Position numbers and translations under genes: made by a program. A DNA stretch of 64,000 bases from JACPKO01 sp964406775 (lineage in GTDB: Bacteria > Patescibacteriota > Microgenomatia > Daviesbacterales > UBA10151): contig CAYOSW010000003.1 in NCBI GenBank assembly GCA_964406775.1, forward strand, positions 8,723-72,722. Reading direction: 5' to 3'. Below, piece by piece: positions 14,918 to 23,065 of the stretch. The first letter of the stretch is position 1. The number at the start of each line of letters is the position of its first letter. Under the pieces are notes generated by a model. That model ran no database searches. It saw nothing but the letters and a program-made list of their open reading frames with translations, and had not been told where the DNA came from.

Positions 14918-16270
14918 ATGGCTAAATCCGGTTTGAATTATTCGGTTTTAAAAAAGTCTTCTCCAAAAATCTATTCGCTTATCCAAAAAGAACAAATCAG
15001 ACAGCGTGAAGTGCTCGAGATGATCGCTTCGGAAAATTATACGTCAGCCTCAGTTATCGAAACTTTAGGCTCGGTTTTTACCAACAAATACTCGGAAGGC
15101 TATCCGAACAGACGCTATTACCAGGGTAACGGGGTAGTCGATACAGTCGAAATTTATGCTCAGGATTTAGCAAAGAAATTGTTCGGAGTCCCTCACGCTA
15201 ATGTTCAGCCTTATTCCGGTTCACCCGCAAATGCGGCGATAGTTATGGGATTACTTAAACCCGGTCAGAAATTGATGGGGCTGGCTCTTGACCAGGGCGG
15301 TCACATAACCCACGGGCTGGCTGTCGGATTTTCGGGAATATTTTTTAAAACTGCAAGCTATAAGGTCTCGATGACAACCGGGCAGCTTGATTACAAAGAA
15401 GTTGAGGCGGCGGTAATTGAGGCAAAACCCGATTTATTAATCTGTGGATTCACAGCCTATCCGAGAGAAATTGATTTTGCCAAGTTTAGGAAAATTGCCG
15501 ATAAAGTCGGAGCTATTTTGATGGCAGATGTCTCCCATATTGCCGGTTTGATTGTGGGCGGAGTCCATCCGTCACCCGTTCCTTACGCCGATGTTGTTAT
15601 GACAACAACACATAAGACCTTAAGAGGCCCGAGAGGTGCGATGATTATGGTTACTGAGCGTGGTTTGAAGAGAGACCCGGATATGGGTAAGAAAATCGAT
15701 TCAGCGGTTTTCCCCGGTCTTCAGGGAGGTCCGCACGATAATCAGACAGCGGCGATTGCCGTAGCTCTTGAGGAAGCATCAAAACCCGGATTTAAGAAAT
15801 ACGCCGCACAAATTGTAAAAAATGCCAAAACTTTAGCTGAAACCCTTTTAAAAAATGATTTGGATTTGGTATCGGGTGGAACGGATAATCATTTAATTTT
15901 AGTTGATCTTCAAAGACAACAGGTTTCAGGAAAAATTGCCGCAGAAGCTTTGGAAGTAGCCGGAATTGTACTTAACTTTTCTCTGGTTCCTTATGATCCG
16001 ATGCCTCCGTTTTATTCATCCGGAATCAGAATCGGCACTCCGGCTTTAACAACCCGGGGAATGAAGGAAAAAGATATGGTAAAGGTTGGAAATTGGATCG
16101 CATCGGTTATTAAAGAGGTCGAAGGTTATACTTTGCCTTCGGATAAGGAAGGCAGGCTGGAGCTTTTGCGTAAATTCAGGTCGGAAATAATTAAGAATAA
16201 AACTCTTCTTAAAATCCAAAAAGAGGTTACGGCTTTTGCCAAAAAATTCCCTGTTCCTGGAATTGACTAA
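14918..16270 (+). CDS. glyA: Serine hydroxymethyltransferase
   Basis: PLP enzyme converting serine plus THF to glycine plus 5,10-methylene-THF, the main one-carbon source. Signatures include EMIASENYTSASVIETLGS, NKYSEGYPNRRYYQGN, the PLP-lysine motif VVMTTTHKTLRGPRG and LQGGPHDNQTAAIAVALEE. An ATG at 14906 is also in frame. I prefer 14918 because TTGACA (14877-14882), 16 bases, TGTAAG (14899-14904) places transcription start between the two ATGs. With folD and purN next, this forms a one-carbon block feeding purine and thymidylate synthesis. The protein is about 450 residues, slightly long from extra C-terminal residues. Confidence 0.95.
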   Translation: MAKSGLNYSVLKKSSPKIYSLIQKEQIRQREVLEMIASENYTSASVIETLGSVFTNKYSEGYPNRRYYQGNGVVDTVEIYAQDLAKKLFGVPHANVQPYSGSPANAAIVMGLLKPGQKLMGLALDQGGHITHGLAVGFSGIFFKTASYKVSMTTGQLDYKEVEAAVIEAKPDLLICGFTAYPREIDFAKFRKIADKVGAILMADVSHIAGLIVGGVHPSPVPYADVVMTTTHKTLRGPRGAMIMVTERGLKRDPDMGKKIDSAVFPGLQGGPHDNQTAAIAVALEEASKPGFKKYAAQIVKNAKTLAETLLKNDLDLVSGGTDNHLILVDLQRQQVSGKIAAEALEVAGIVLNFSLVPYDPMPPFYSSGIRIGTPALTTRGMKEKDMVKVGNWIASVIKEVEGYTLPSDKEGRLELLRKFRSEIIKNKTLLKIQKEVTAFAKKFPVPGID

Positions 16271-16294
16271 TTCTTTTGCGTATAATTTCCATAA

Positions 16295-17086
16295 ATGAGC
16301 AAGATAATCGACGGTAAAGCTTTAGCTGAAAAGCTGGGTAAAAAACTGGCTGAAAAAATCGGAAAACTTAAAGAACGTCCTCTGGTGGTCAGTATTTTGA
16401 TCGGAAACGATCCTAACTCTCTTTTGTATACCCAAATGAAACAGAAAAGAGCCGAGGAGTTTAATATAGACTTTCTGCCGATGAAATTTCCTATAAAATC
16501 CACTTTTGAAAATGTGGCGTCTCAAATTCAAAAATTAAATGATTCGTCCGAAGTTAAAGGAATTATGATTCAGCTTCCAATCCCGAGGGATTTTTTGCAG
16601 GGCAGGTCCAAATGGGATTTGATTAACCTGATAGCTCCTGATAAAGACATTGACGGAATGCTTGAGATGAGTCCGTTTGTTTCCGCAACCGTGAAGGGCG
16701 TAATAAAAATCCTGGATGAAATAAAAATTGATTACCAAGGATTGGTGTTCGGTGTAGTGGGCTCGGAAGGCGAGGTCGGTAAGCCGATGGTTGACGAACT
16801 CTCAAAAAAAGGCGCGAAGCAAATAATCGGACTAGATAAAAGAAATCCCGAGTGCGATTTAGGTCAGCTAATAAAAGCAGATGTGGTTGTTTCCTGTACC
16901 GGTGTTCAGGGTCTCGTAACTGCGGAAATGGTCAAGAAAGGCATAATTGCGGTTGATGTCGGACTAGGGGATTTTGACCCGGCTGTTTATGAAAAAGCAA
17001 AGATGTATACCCCGAAATTCGGCGGAGTCGGCCCGATGACAATTTATTGTCTGATGGAAAATATTCTGGAGGCAGCGGGGAAATGA
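16295..17086 (+). CDS. folD: Bifunctional methylene-THF dehydrogenase/cyclohydrolase
   Basis: Oxidises 5,10-methylene-THF and hydrolyses the methenyl form to give 10-formyl-THF. FolD motifs present are the catalytic Lys region (SLLYTQMKQKRAEEFNI), GIMIQLPIPRDF, the DKDIDGML loop and the C-terminal KFGGVGPMTIYCLMEN. The usual NADP glycine motif is altered (VFGVVGSEGEVGKPM instead of V.GRS..VG.P). The two insertions/deletions around it are modest. TATAAT (16281-16286) ends eight bases before the ATG, implying a near-leaderless mRNA. The stop overlaps the purN start (ATGA), so folate formylation and its use by PurN are coupled. Confidence 0.94.
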   Translation: MSKIIDGKALAEKLGKKLAEKIGKLKERPLVVSILIGNDPNSLLYTQMKQKRAEEFNIDFLPMKFPIKSTFENVASQIQKLNDSSEVKGIMIQLPIPRDFLQGRSKWDLINLIAPDKDIDGMLEMSPFVSATVKGVIKILDEIKIDYQGLVFGVVGSEGEVGKPMVDELSKKGAKQIIGLDKRNPECDLGQLIKADVVVSCTGVQGLVTAEMVKKGIIAVDVGLGDFDPAVYEKAKMYTPKFGGVGPMTIYCLMENILEAAGK

Positions 17087-17763
17087 AACTGGCTATATTT
17101 GCTTCAGGAGCAGGCACGACAGCGGAAGTATTATTCAAATATGCCTCTGTAGTCGTTACTAATATTCCCGATGCAGGAGTCATCGGAAAAGCTGAAAAGG
17201 TAGGAATTCCGGTTGAGATTATCGAAAAAAACGGACTCAGTCTCGAGCAGTTCGGTGAAAAAATACTTGAGGTTTTAGGTAAATACGATTTTGATTTCAT
17301 CTCCCAAAACGGCTGGGAAATGATCACTCCCATTAATGTATGTCAAAAATATGACGGTAAAATTACCAATAATCACCCTGCTCCTCTTGATCCGGGTTAT
17401 CCCGATTTCGGAGGAAAAGGTATGAAAGGACTTGCAGTACACCAGGCGGTTCTAAACTTTTTTCATAAGGCAAAAAGACCTTTTAACAGTGAAATTTGTA
17501 TCCATCTGGTAAATCCGGAACTTGATAAAGGAGAACTTCTGGCCTACGAACCTGTTGAAATTGAGGAATCAGATACCGCTCAAAGTTTGCAGGCCAGAGT
17601 TAAGGAGACGGAGAAGGTTTTAATCGCTCAATTTTGGGCAGACGTAGAGAAGTCAGAAAAATTAATTCCGGTCATTAGGGAGGAAAGACTCATAAAAGAT
17701 GAGGAGTTCGGGCTGCTTGAGGAAGCAAAAAGTGACGCGATTGCAGAATTCCGGAAAGGATAG
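17083..17763 (+). CDS. purN: Phosphoribosylglycinamide formyltransferase-like (PurN)
   Basis: Transfers formyl from 10-formyl-THF to GAR in purine synthesis. The N-terminus KLAIFASGAGTTAEVLFKY matches the P-loop-like start of PurN, and the catalytic Asn-His-Asp set appears in NNHPAPLDPG and NPELDKGELL. At 226 residues it is a little longer than E. coli PurN (212) and is divergent in the middle, so another formyltransferase-fold role is possible. The ATG at 17083 (overlapping the folD stop) is preferred to an in-frame upstream start that would lie inside folD. Its position away from the main purine cluster but next to folD suggests the link is cofactor supply. Confidence 0.82.
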   Translation: MKLAIFASGAGTTAEVLFKYASVVVTNIPDAGVIGKAEKVGIPVEIIEKNGLSLEQFGEKILEVLGKYDFDFISQNGWEMITPINVCQKYDGKITNNHPAPLDPGYPDFGGKGMKGLAVHQAVLNFFHKAKRPFNSEICIHLVNPELDKGELLAYEPVEIEESDTAQSLQARVKETEKVLIAQFWADVEKSEKLIPVIREERLIKDEEFGLLEEAKSDAIAEFRKG

Positions 17764-17777
17764 TAAAATACACCTCT

Positions 17778-18056
17778 ATGGGTTTTATGGATAATATCAA
17801 ACAACTCGGTGACTTAAAGAAAATGCGCGATCAGGCTATGGAAGTGCAGAAAAAACTCTCTGGAATTAAAATCACCGTTGAACACAAAGGAGTAACTGTC
17901 GTTTTAACCGCAGATCAAAAAGTTATTTCAATTTCAGGCGACAATGATTTCGAAAAAATTACCGAGGCCATAAACGAAGCTTTAAAACAATCCCAAAAAG
18001 TTGCCGCAGAGGAAATGCGCGGACTTATGGGCGGTATGGGTCTCCCCGGAATGTAG
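17778..18056 (+). CDS. ebfC: Nucleoid-associated protein EbfC/YbaB
   Basis: Small DNA-binding dimer, commonly encoded next to recR. At 92 residues, its features are KKMRDQAMEVQKKLSGIKIT, the DQKVISISGD beta segment and the C-terminal EEMRGLMGGMGLPGM Met/Gly-rich tail seen in the family. TAAAAT (17764-17769) ends eight bases before the ATG. The neighbour order ebfC-recR is conserved across bacteria. Confidence 0.92.
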   Translation: MGFMDNIKQLGDLKKMRDQAMEVQKKLSGIKITVEHKGVTVVLTADQKVISISGDNDFEKITEAINEALKQSQKVAAEEMRGLMGGMGLPGM

Positions 18057-18082
18057 TTTTTTCTTTGTGATAGAATCTTTTG

Positions 18083-18679
18083 ATGGCGACAATTCCTAAA
18101 GTTGTGCGTGATTTGATCGAGGCATTTGAGAGACTTCCCGGTATCGGGCCGAAATCGGCTCAGAGATTGACTTACTATTTATTACACGCTCCGAAAGAAC
18201 AGGCGGAAATGTTGGCATCCTCAGCTTTGGCATTAAAAGAGAAAACTGTACTTTGTTCAGTTTGTTTCAATATTTCCGAAGGCGACCCCTGCGAAATAGA
18301 TTCCGACTCCGGCCGGGATAAATCTATCATTGCGGTTGTAGAAGATCCCTTAGATGTTTTGGCGATGGAAAAGGCGAATTTAAACACTCTCTACCACGTT
18401 TTGCACGGCTGTATTTCGCCTATGGAAAACATCGGCCCAGAACAGCTCCACATAAAAGAGCTATTGCCCAGGCTAAGGGATGGTTCTGTCAAGGAAATAA
18501 TTTTGGCCACCAATCCGACTATGGAAGGTGAGGCTACAGCAATGTACATAGAAAGATTGATTAAGCCGTTAGGGGTTAAAATTACCCGGATAGCCCGAGG
18601 GCTTCCTGTAGGTGGGGATTTGGAGTATGCTGATGAAACAACACTTCTTCGAGCACTCGAAGGGCGGAAGGAGCTTTAA
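18083..18679 (+). CDS. recR: Recombination mediator RecR
   Basis: Acts with RecO/RecF to load RecA at gaps. Helix-hairpin-helix ERLPGIGPKSAQRLTYYLL, Toprim segment SIIAVVEDPLDVLAME, EIILATNPTMEGEATAMYI and the C-terminal RGLPVGGDLEYADETTLLRA are diagnostic. The zinc finger is unusual. C58, C61 and C70 are present but the fourth ligand (expected at 73) is Asp. TAGAAT (18071-18076) ends six bases before the ATG at 18083, and an in-frame TTG just before is ignored. A Gln-rich gene follows after three bases. Confidence 0.95.
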   Translation: MATIPKVVRDLIEAFERLPGIGPKSAQRLTYYLLHAPKEQAEMLASSALALKEKTVLCSVCFNISEGDPCEIDSDSGRDKSIIAVVEDPLDVLAMEKANLNTLYHVLHGCISPMENIGPEQLHIKELLPRLRDGSVKEIILATNPTMEGEATAMYIERLIKPLGVKITRIARGLPVGGDLEYADETTLLRALEGRKEL

Positions 18680-18682
18680 AAT

Positions 18683-19165
18683 ATGCCGGGAGCACCTCAA
18701 CAGCCATCATCCGAAGAGTCCAATGAATTCGAGGATTTGGAGCAGGCCCAGCCTACTCAACCAAAAACATCTCAGCCTCAGCAGGCCCAGTCTAAACCTC
18801 AGGAGAAATTTGATATTAAAGATGAAGTGGGTCAGGCTATAGAAACCGCACAGCAGTCCATATTTGGTCCGACAGATCCCGCAAAAATTCAGCAACAGCA
18901 ATTAGAGCAGGCTCAAAAAAAGCAGGAAGATCAGAAAAAAATAGCCAATATTAAGCAGTTTTTAAGCCAGATGGCGCAAGATGAACAGCAGTTAAGACAG
19001 AAGAGGCAGGAGGAGCAGCAGGAGAAAATGCAGAAACAGCAGGAAGAGCACGAAGACAAGCAGGAAGAGGAAATGAAAAAACAAAAGAAGGAAGAAAGCT
19101 TCCAACAGCAGCATATCCAGGCCGAACAAACGAAGGCTGAAAGAAAATTAGGCGTAGGCGGTTAA
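18683..19165 (+). CDS. Hypothetical Gln-rich coiled-coil protein (160 aa)
   Basis: Begins three bases after recR, so it is in the same operon. The N-terminal third is Gln/Pro/Ser-rich and likely disordered. Residues 70-155 are almost wholly Gln, Glu and Lys (QEEQQEKMQKQQEEHEDKQE) and should form a long charged helix or coiled coil. The C-terminus ends ERKLGVGG. No family recognised. Similar low-complexity proteins are found beside recR in related genomes as far as I recall, but I cannot assign a function. Low-complexity composition makes homology calls unreliable. Confidence 0.6.
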   Translation: MPGAPQQPSSEESNEFEDLEQAQPTQPKTSQPQQAQSKPQEKFDIKDEVGQAIETAQQSIFGPTDPAKIQQQQLEQAQKKQEDQKKIANIKQFLSQMAQDEQQLRQKRQEEQQEKMQKQQEEHEDKQEEEMKKQKKEESFQQQHIQAEQTKAERKLGVGG

Positions 19166-19235
19166 CTCATACTTCCGTTAAGATACTTATTGAAATTCTT
19201 CATACGAAATGGTTTATTGGCTATACCTGATAATT

Positions 19236-19264
19236 TTGATTCAGGAAGACTTATAGTGTATAAT
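19236..19264 (+). promoter_or_regulatory. Promoter upstream of the 222-aa orphan
   Basis: TTGATT (19236-19241), 17 bases, TATAAT (19259-19264). A second TTGACA at 19280-19285 with TAAATT (19301-19306) lies just before the ATG, so two start sites, one leaderless, are possible. Confidence 0.6.
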
Positions 19265-19311
19265 TTGTGATTGAGATCATTGACAGAGCAAATATGATCC
19301 TAAATTAAACT

Positions 19312-19980
19312 ATGGAAGTACTGATTGATAGAGGAGACTACGCATTAATTGTCAGACCAAGCCAATCTCAAGGTAATGGAGAAGTTACCGTACGCAGAAG
19401 CCCGAATGGTTTACAATTCGATGGTACCTGGGAGGCTATGCAGGGTTATGATGGCATTGTGGATCTTTTAGGCAAGCGTCCAACAGCATACCGTCCTTAC
19501 AGAGAGGTATTGGAGTTGCTTGGTGGAAGAGTTCCGGAAGGGAAACCTGTAGAAGACGGGATGCCGATTGGCATAATCGGTATAAGAAATCTCGCCGAAA
19601 GACACTTCAGTTTAAAAGAAAGCGATAGGAGGCCTCTGCCTAGGGTGAGAGCAGCCGGAAAATCGGCATTCGTCGCTTGCACCGCTGATGTGCGAATTGC
19701 AATGCCGATAATTATGGGATTCCCCCGTTCTCGACACGATAGATTGTTTGTAGCACCGGCGTGGGCCTTAAGAGAAGCTGGTTTGGATGTTGTACATGCT
19801 CCAACAGGAGGAAACAAGCCTCCCTATAGACATCCGCTGCATGTCAGGGTGATTCCGGCGGGAGAAAGATATGATAATAACGGCGATATACCATTGTCCT
19901 TAAGAGAAAATGCGGCCATTGTTTTTGGCCAGTATTTAATGCCCCTAGCCGTAGGACCTGTTGATCGGGTGGGTAGATAA
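19312..19980 (+). CDS. Hypothetical protein (222 aa)
   Basis: No family recognised. Soluble, Arg- and Pro-rich, with a short N-terminal beta-rich part (MEVLIDRGDYALIVRPSQSQ) and a later region GKSAFVACTADVRIAMPIIM followed by APTGGNKPPYRHPLHVRVIP. The overall impression is an alpha/beta domain without catalytic signatures I can name. It stands alone between the recR operon and cysS with its own good promoter. A clean full-length frame and promoter argue for a real gene. It is probably restricted to close relatives. Confidence 0.65.
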   Translation: MEVLIDRGDYALIVRPSQSQGNGEVTVRRSPNGLQFDGTWEAMQGYDGIVDLLGKRPTAYRPYREVLELLGGRVPEGKPVEDGMPIGIIGIRNLAERHFSLKESDRRPLPRVRAAGKSAFVACTADVRIAMPIIMGFPRSRHDRLFVAPAWALREAGLDVVHAPTGGNKPPYRHPLHVRVIPAGERYDNNGDIPLSLRENAAIVFGQYLMPLAVGPVDRVGR

Positions 19981-20033
19981 CTACCTCCTTTCCTCTTGCT
20001 TAAAAACTCAAGATAAGCTTAAATTGGATTTAA

Positions 20034-21416
20034 ATGCTTAAGCTTTTTAATACTCTATCGAGAAAAATTGAGGACTTTGTTCCGCTTGAAAAAGAGAAAG
20101 TAGGTTTATATACCTGCGGCCCGACTGTATACGACTATACCCATATCGGGCATCTGCGCAAATATATTAACGACGATATTTTAAAAAAAGTTCTCCGGGC
20201 TAATGGATTTAAGGTCCGCCACGTAATGAATATTACCGATGTCGGTCATTTGACTTCCGATTCGGATTCCGGTGACGATAAGATGGAAAAAGGAGCGAAG
20301 GAGTCGGGCCGGACTGTTTGGGAGGTTGCACGTTTCTTTGAGGAGTATTTTTTTAAGTCCGTAAATACCGTAAATGTCGAGAGAGCGGATATAGTTTGCC
20401 GCGCAACTGAACATATCGGAGCGCAGATAAAGTTAATAAAAGCCTTGGAAAAAAACGGTCTGACTTATACAACTGCGCACGCTGTTTATTTTGATGTCAC
20501 TAAATTCCCGAACTATGGGCAACTTTCAAAGCAAAATTTGGAAGATAAAGAAACCGGCGCGCGTTCTGATGTTTTCGTTGATAAATCCAAAAAACATCCG
20601 GCTGATTTCGCTCTCTGGTTTTTTACGACCGGACATTTTAAAGATCACACAATGAAATGGAATTCTCCCTGGGGTGAAGGTTTTCCGGGCTGGCATATTG
20701 AGTGCTCGGCGATGAGTATGGAATATTTAGGGCAGTCTTTTGATATTCATACCGGGGGAATTGATCATATTCCTGTTCACCACGAGAACGAAATAGCGCA
20801 AGCAGAAGGAGCAACCGGAAAACAGTTTGTTAAATATTGGGTACATCACGATTTTGTAAATATCGATAAAGAGAAAATGAGCAAGTCAAAGAAAAATTTT
20901 CTGAAGGTTGATGAAGTTACCGAAAAAGGTTTTGATCCGCTGTCTTTAAGATATCTTTATTTAACCGGACACTACAGATCGGAGATGGCGTTTTCTTTCG
21001 AATCACTGTCTGCCTCTCAGGCTGCTTTTTTTAAGCTGAGGGAAGAAGTTAGAGCCTGGGAAAGCCCCGGAGAGGTAGTCGCACAATATTGGCAGAAATT
21101 TATCGAGGCTGCCAACGATGACTTAAATCTTCCGAAAGCTTTAGCTGTTGTTTGGGAGCTTGTAAAAGCTGATATTCCTTCCGGGGATAAATCGGCAACT
21201 CTTCTTGAGATGGATAAAATTTTAAGTTTAGGGCTTAACGAATATATTGGTAAAAAAGTTGAGGTGCCAGAAAAGATTCAAAAATTAATTGAAGCACGCG
21301 AAAAGGCCAGAGAGGAAAAGGATTTCAAAAAGTCAGATGAGTTGCGCAAAGAAATTAAAGACTTGGGCTATGAAATCGAAGATTCTTCTTCAGGCTACAA
21401 GATAAAAAAAATCTGA
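20034..21416 (+). CDS. cysS: Cysteinyl-tRNA synthetase
   Basis: Class I synthetase. YTCGPTVYDYTHIGHLRKYI contains the zinc Cys and HIGH (residues 37-40). WHIECSAMSMEYLG and HTGGIDHIPVHHENEIAQ carry the other zinc ligands, and KMSKS is in DKEKMSKSKKN near residue 280. The C-terminal REKAREEKDFKKSDELRKEI helix is typical. At 460 residues it has standard length. A terminator directly follows the stop. Confidence 0.97.
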   Translation: MLKLFNTLSRKIEDFVPLEKEKVGLYTCGPTVYDYTHIGHLRKYINDDILKKVLRANGFKVRHVMNITDVGHLTSDSDSGDDKMEKGAKESGRTVWEVARFFEEYFFKSVNTVNVERADIVCRATEHIGAQIKLIKALEKNGLTYTTAHAVYFDVTKFPNYGQLSKQNLEDKETGARSDVFVDKSKKHPADFALWFFTTGHFKDHTMKWNSPWGEGFPGWHIECSAMSMEYLGQSFDIHTGGIDHIPVHHENEIAQAEGATGKQFVKYWVHHDFVNIDKEKMSKSKKNFLKVDEVTEKGFDPLSLRYLYLTGHYRSEMAFSFESLSASQAAFFKLREEVRAWESPGEVVAQYWQKFIEAANDDLNLPKALAVVWELVKADIPSGDKSATLLEMDKILSLGLNEYIGKKVEVPEKIQKLIEAREKAREEKDFKKSDELRKEIKDLGYEIEDSSSGYKIKKI

Positions 21417-21419
21417 TCT

Positions 21420-21442
21420 TGTGATGATAATCACAGTTTTTT
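21420..21442 (+). terminator. cysS terminator
   Basis: TGTGAT-GATA-ATCACA stem-loop, then G and six Ts, starting three bases after the cysS stop codon. Confidence 0.8.
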
Positions 21443-21547
21443 GTTTCCGTCCGAATTCTGTCAAGTGTTAAGACTTCCTTTTGGAAATGATCTAATAGAG
21501 TACTTGTTGTCGGGTAGAAAGACGGCTCCCCGGGATTTTTTCAAAAT

Positions 21548-21688
21548 TTGACTATAAATTTAAGGAGGAGTATATTAACTATAGGTTGAGTTTGTTCTTT
21601 TTTTGGAAGGAGATAAGGGTTTTACCGACCTGAGAACCAATCTTGAGCCGCGAAAAACGGCTAATCTTTGATTTGAGGGCCAGACATT
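21548..21688 (+). promoter_or_regulatory. Promoter and ~105-base structured leader of the GH57-like gene
   Basis: TTGACT (21548-21553), 17 bases, TATATT (21571-21576). The predicted transcript carries about 105 bases before the ATG at 21689, an exception to the leaderless rule here. The leader contains an AGCCG-CGAAAAA-CGGCT hairpin (21646-21662) and GGTT/AACC pairing upstream. No known riboswitch consensus was recognised. Just upstream, TCGGG...CCCGG (21510-21533) followed by six Ts could be another terminator. Confidence 0.5.
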
Positions 21689-23032
21689 ATGGCTGTTTCA
21701 GAGAGAGATAGACAAGCAGTATTCATTCTGCACGCTTATAATCCCGACCGCTATGGGTCGTATGTAGATCTCCGTGGTAAAAGTACCAGCTTAGACGGTA
21801 TCAATTATACATTGAGAGTGTCGGACAGATCCTATGGTCCTGTATCGCAACTCGGTTTACTGGAGCGTGTTTCATATACTTATGCTCCGACGCTTGCCAG
21901 ACAGCTTGAAGATCACCGGCCCGAAGTTGCCGCAGAATTTGCCAGGAATTTTAGAACTAACGGCGTTGCGTCGCCCGCAATTCATTCCATACTTGTTCAC
22001 CGTAGTATTGATGATAAGAGGATTTTGGTCGGTGCAGGCTTACAGAAAAATCCTTCAGCTGATTTTTGGGCGCCCGAAGGAACTTATGACCGGGAAACTT
22101 TAGAGGTTTTGGGGGAATATAATATCAGGGCTTTTATTTGCCGGCCGGATGGGATTGTTCTGGATGACGGCGGTAATCCTGAAAATACACCGGTTAAAAT
22201 TCCTCTAAGCAACGGGAAATCCATAATAGCCATACCTTTCGATAAACACCTCTCACATATGCTGGGAATGGATCCGAAGCATAACGCAGATGAGTTTGCT
22301 GCCAATCACGTTGAGCCAAGACTCAACGGCAGGCCGGTATTCGCTATTACCGACTTTGAAACTTTCGGCGAACATATGCCGTACAGGGATAAGTTTCTGG
22401 CTTATCTGGTACAGAGAAGGCTTGCCGATAATGTTGTCCCTTTGAGTAGTATCGATCTTAGCGGGTCCAAAAGCGGAAGACTTGAGGGTATTACTTCCTG
22501 GAGTTGTTTCCACGGAGCTTTGAGATGGAAGGATGCCTGTCCGTGCCACGAGGAGGATATCAGAGACCACGGAGCCGATATATCCTGGAAAAAGCCTTAT
22601 TTCGAAGCAACCGTTTATCTTAATGATCAGATGACAGATTTGGTCAGACCGGTTTTTGGTAAAAATTATGTGGACGTAATGAGTAGGGATTTTGAAAAGG
22701 CTTTATATAATCCGGGCGCCAAGGTGAATAGGAATGAAGAACTTGCTGTAAAGAGTGCAAAAGCATCGGGGCTTGCTGATGTTGCAAGTTGTCCGACTTT
22801 TTTCCCCAGTATATATACCACAGGTTTGGTAAATATGATTATGGCAAGGCAGGCTGTCCTTCACGCCCGCGACGCAGGGTTTGTCAGTGATGCGCGGCGC
22901 ATCGAGGAAGGATTTAAGACAAGACTGGAAGGTGTAAGCGTTTATCACCCGTATACTGCTGAGAAAATTTCCGGTGTTCAGATATACGAAGATTTAATCG
23001 GGGATCAGACCCTTATCCGTAAACCTAATTGA
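21689..23032 (+). CDS. Glycoside hydrolase, GH57-like
   Basis: Resembles GH57/DUF3536-type polysaccharide hydrolases, which act on alpha-glucans. Supporting motifs are ILHAYNPDRYGSYVD at the N-terminus (the usual H.YQP-type strand), FWAPEGTYDRETLEVLGEYN (the WLPE..Y....L....G motif with the candidate Glu), VFAITDFETFGEHMP (candidate catalytic Asp) and TSWSCFHGALRWKDACPCHE, the W.C.HG..RW..CGC motif of the DUF3536 class. At 447 residues it is shorter than many GH57 enzymes. There is no signal peptide, so it would act in the cytoplasm, perhaps on stored glycogen-like polymer. Substrate is not predictable from sequence alone. Confidence 0.72.
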   Translation: MAVSERDRQAVFILHAYNPDRYGSYVDLRGKSTSLDGINYTLRVSDRSYGPVSQLGLLERVSYTYAPTLARQLEDHRPEVAAEFARNFRTNGVASPAIHSILVHRSIDDKRILVGAGLQKNPSADFWAPEGTYDRETLEVLGEYNIRAFICRPDGIVLDDGGNPENTPVKIPLSNGKSIIAIPFDKHLSHMLGMDPKHNADEFAANHVEPRLNGRPVFAITDFETFGEHMPYRDKFLAYLVQRRLADNVVPLSSIDLSGSKSGRLEGITSWSCFHGALRWKDACPCHEEDIRDHGADISWKKPYFEATVYLNDQMTDLVRPVFGKNYVDVMSRDFEKALYNPGAKVNRNEELAVKSAKASGLADVASCPTFFPSIYTTGLVNMIMARQAVLHARDAGFVSDARRIEEGFKTRLEGVSVYHPYTAEKISGVQIYEDLIGDQTLIRKPN

Positions 23033-23065
23033 TCTTCGTCATTTTTTCGGTTATATTAAATTTCT

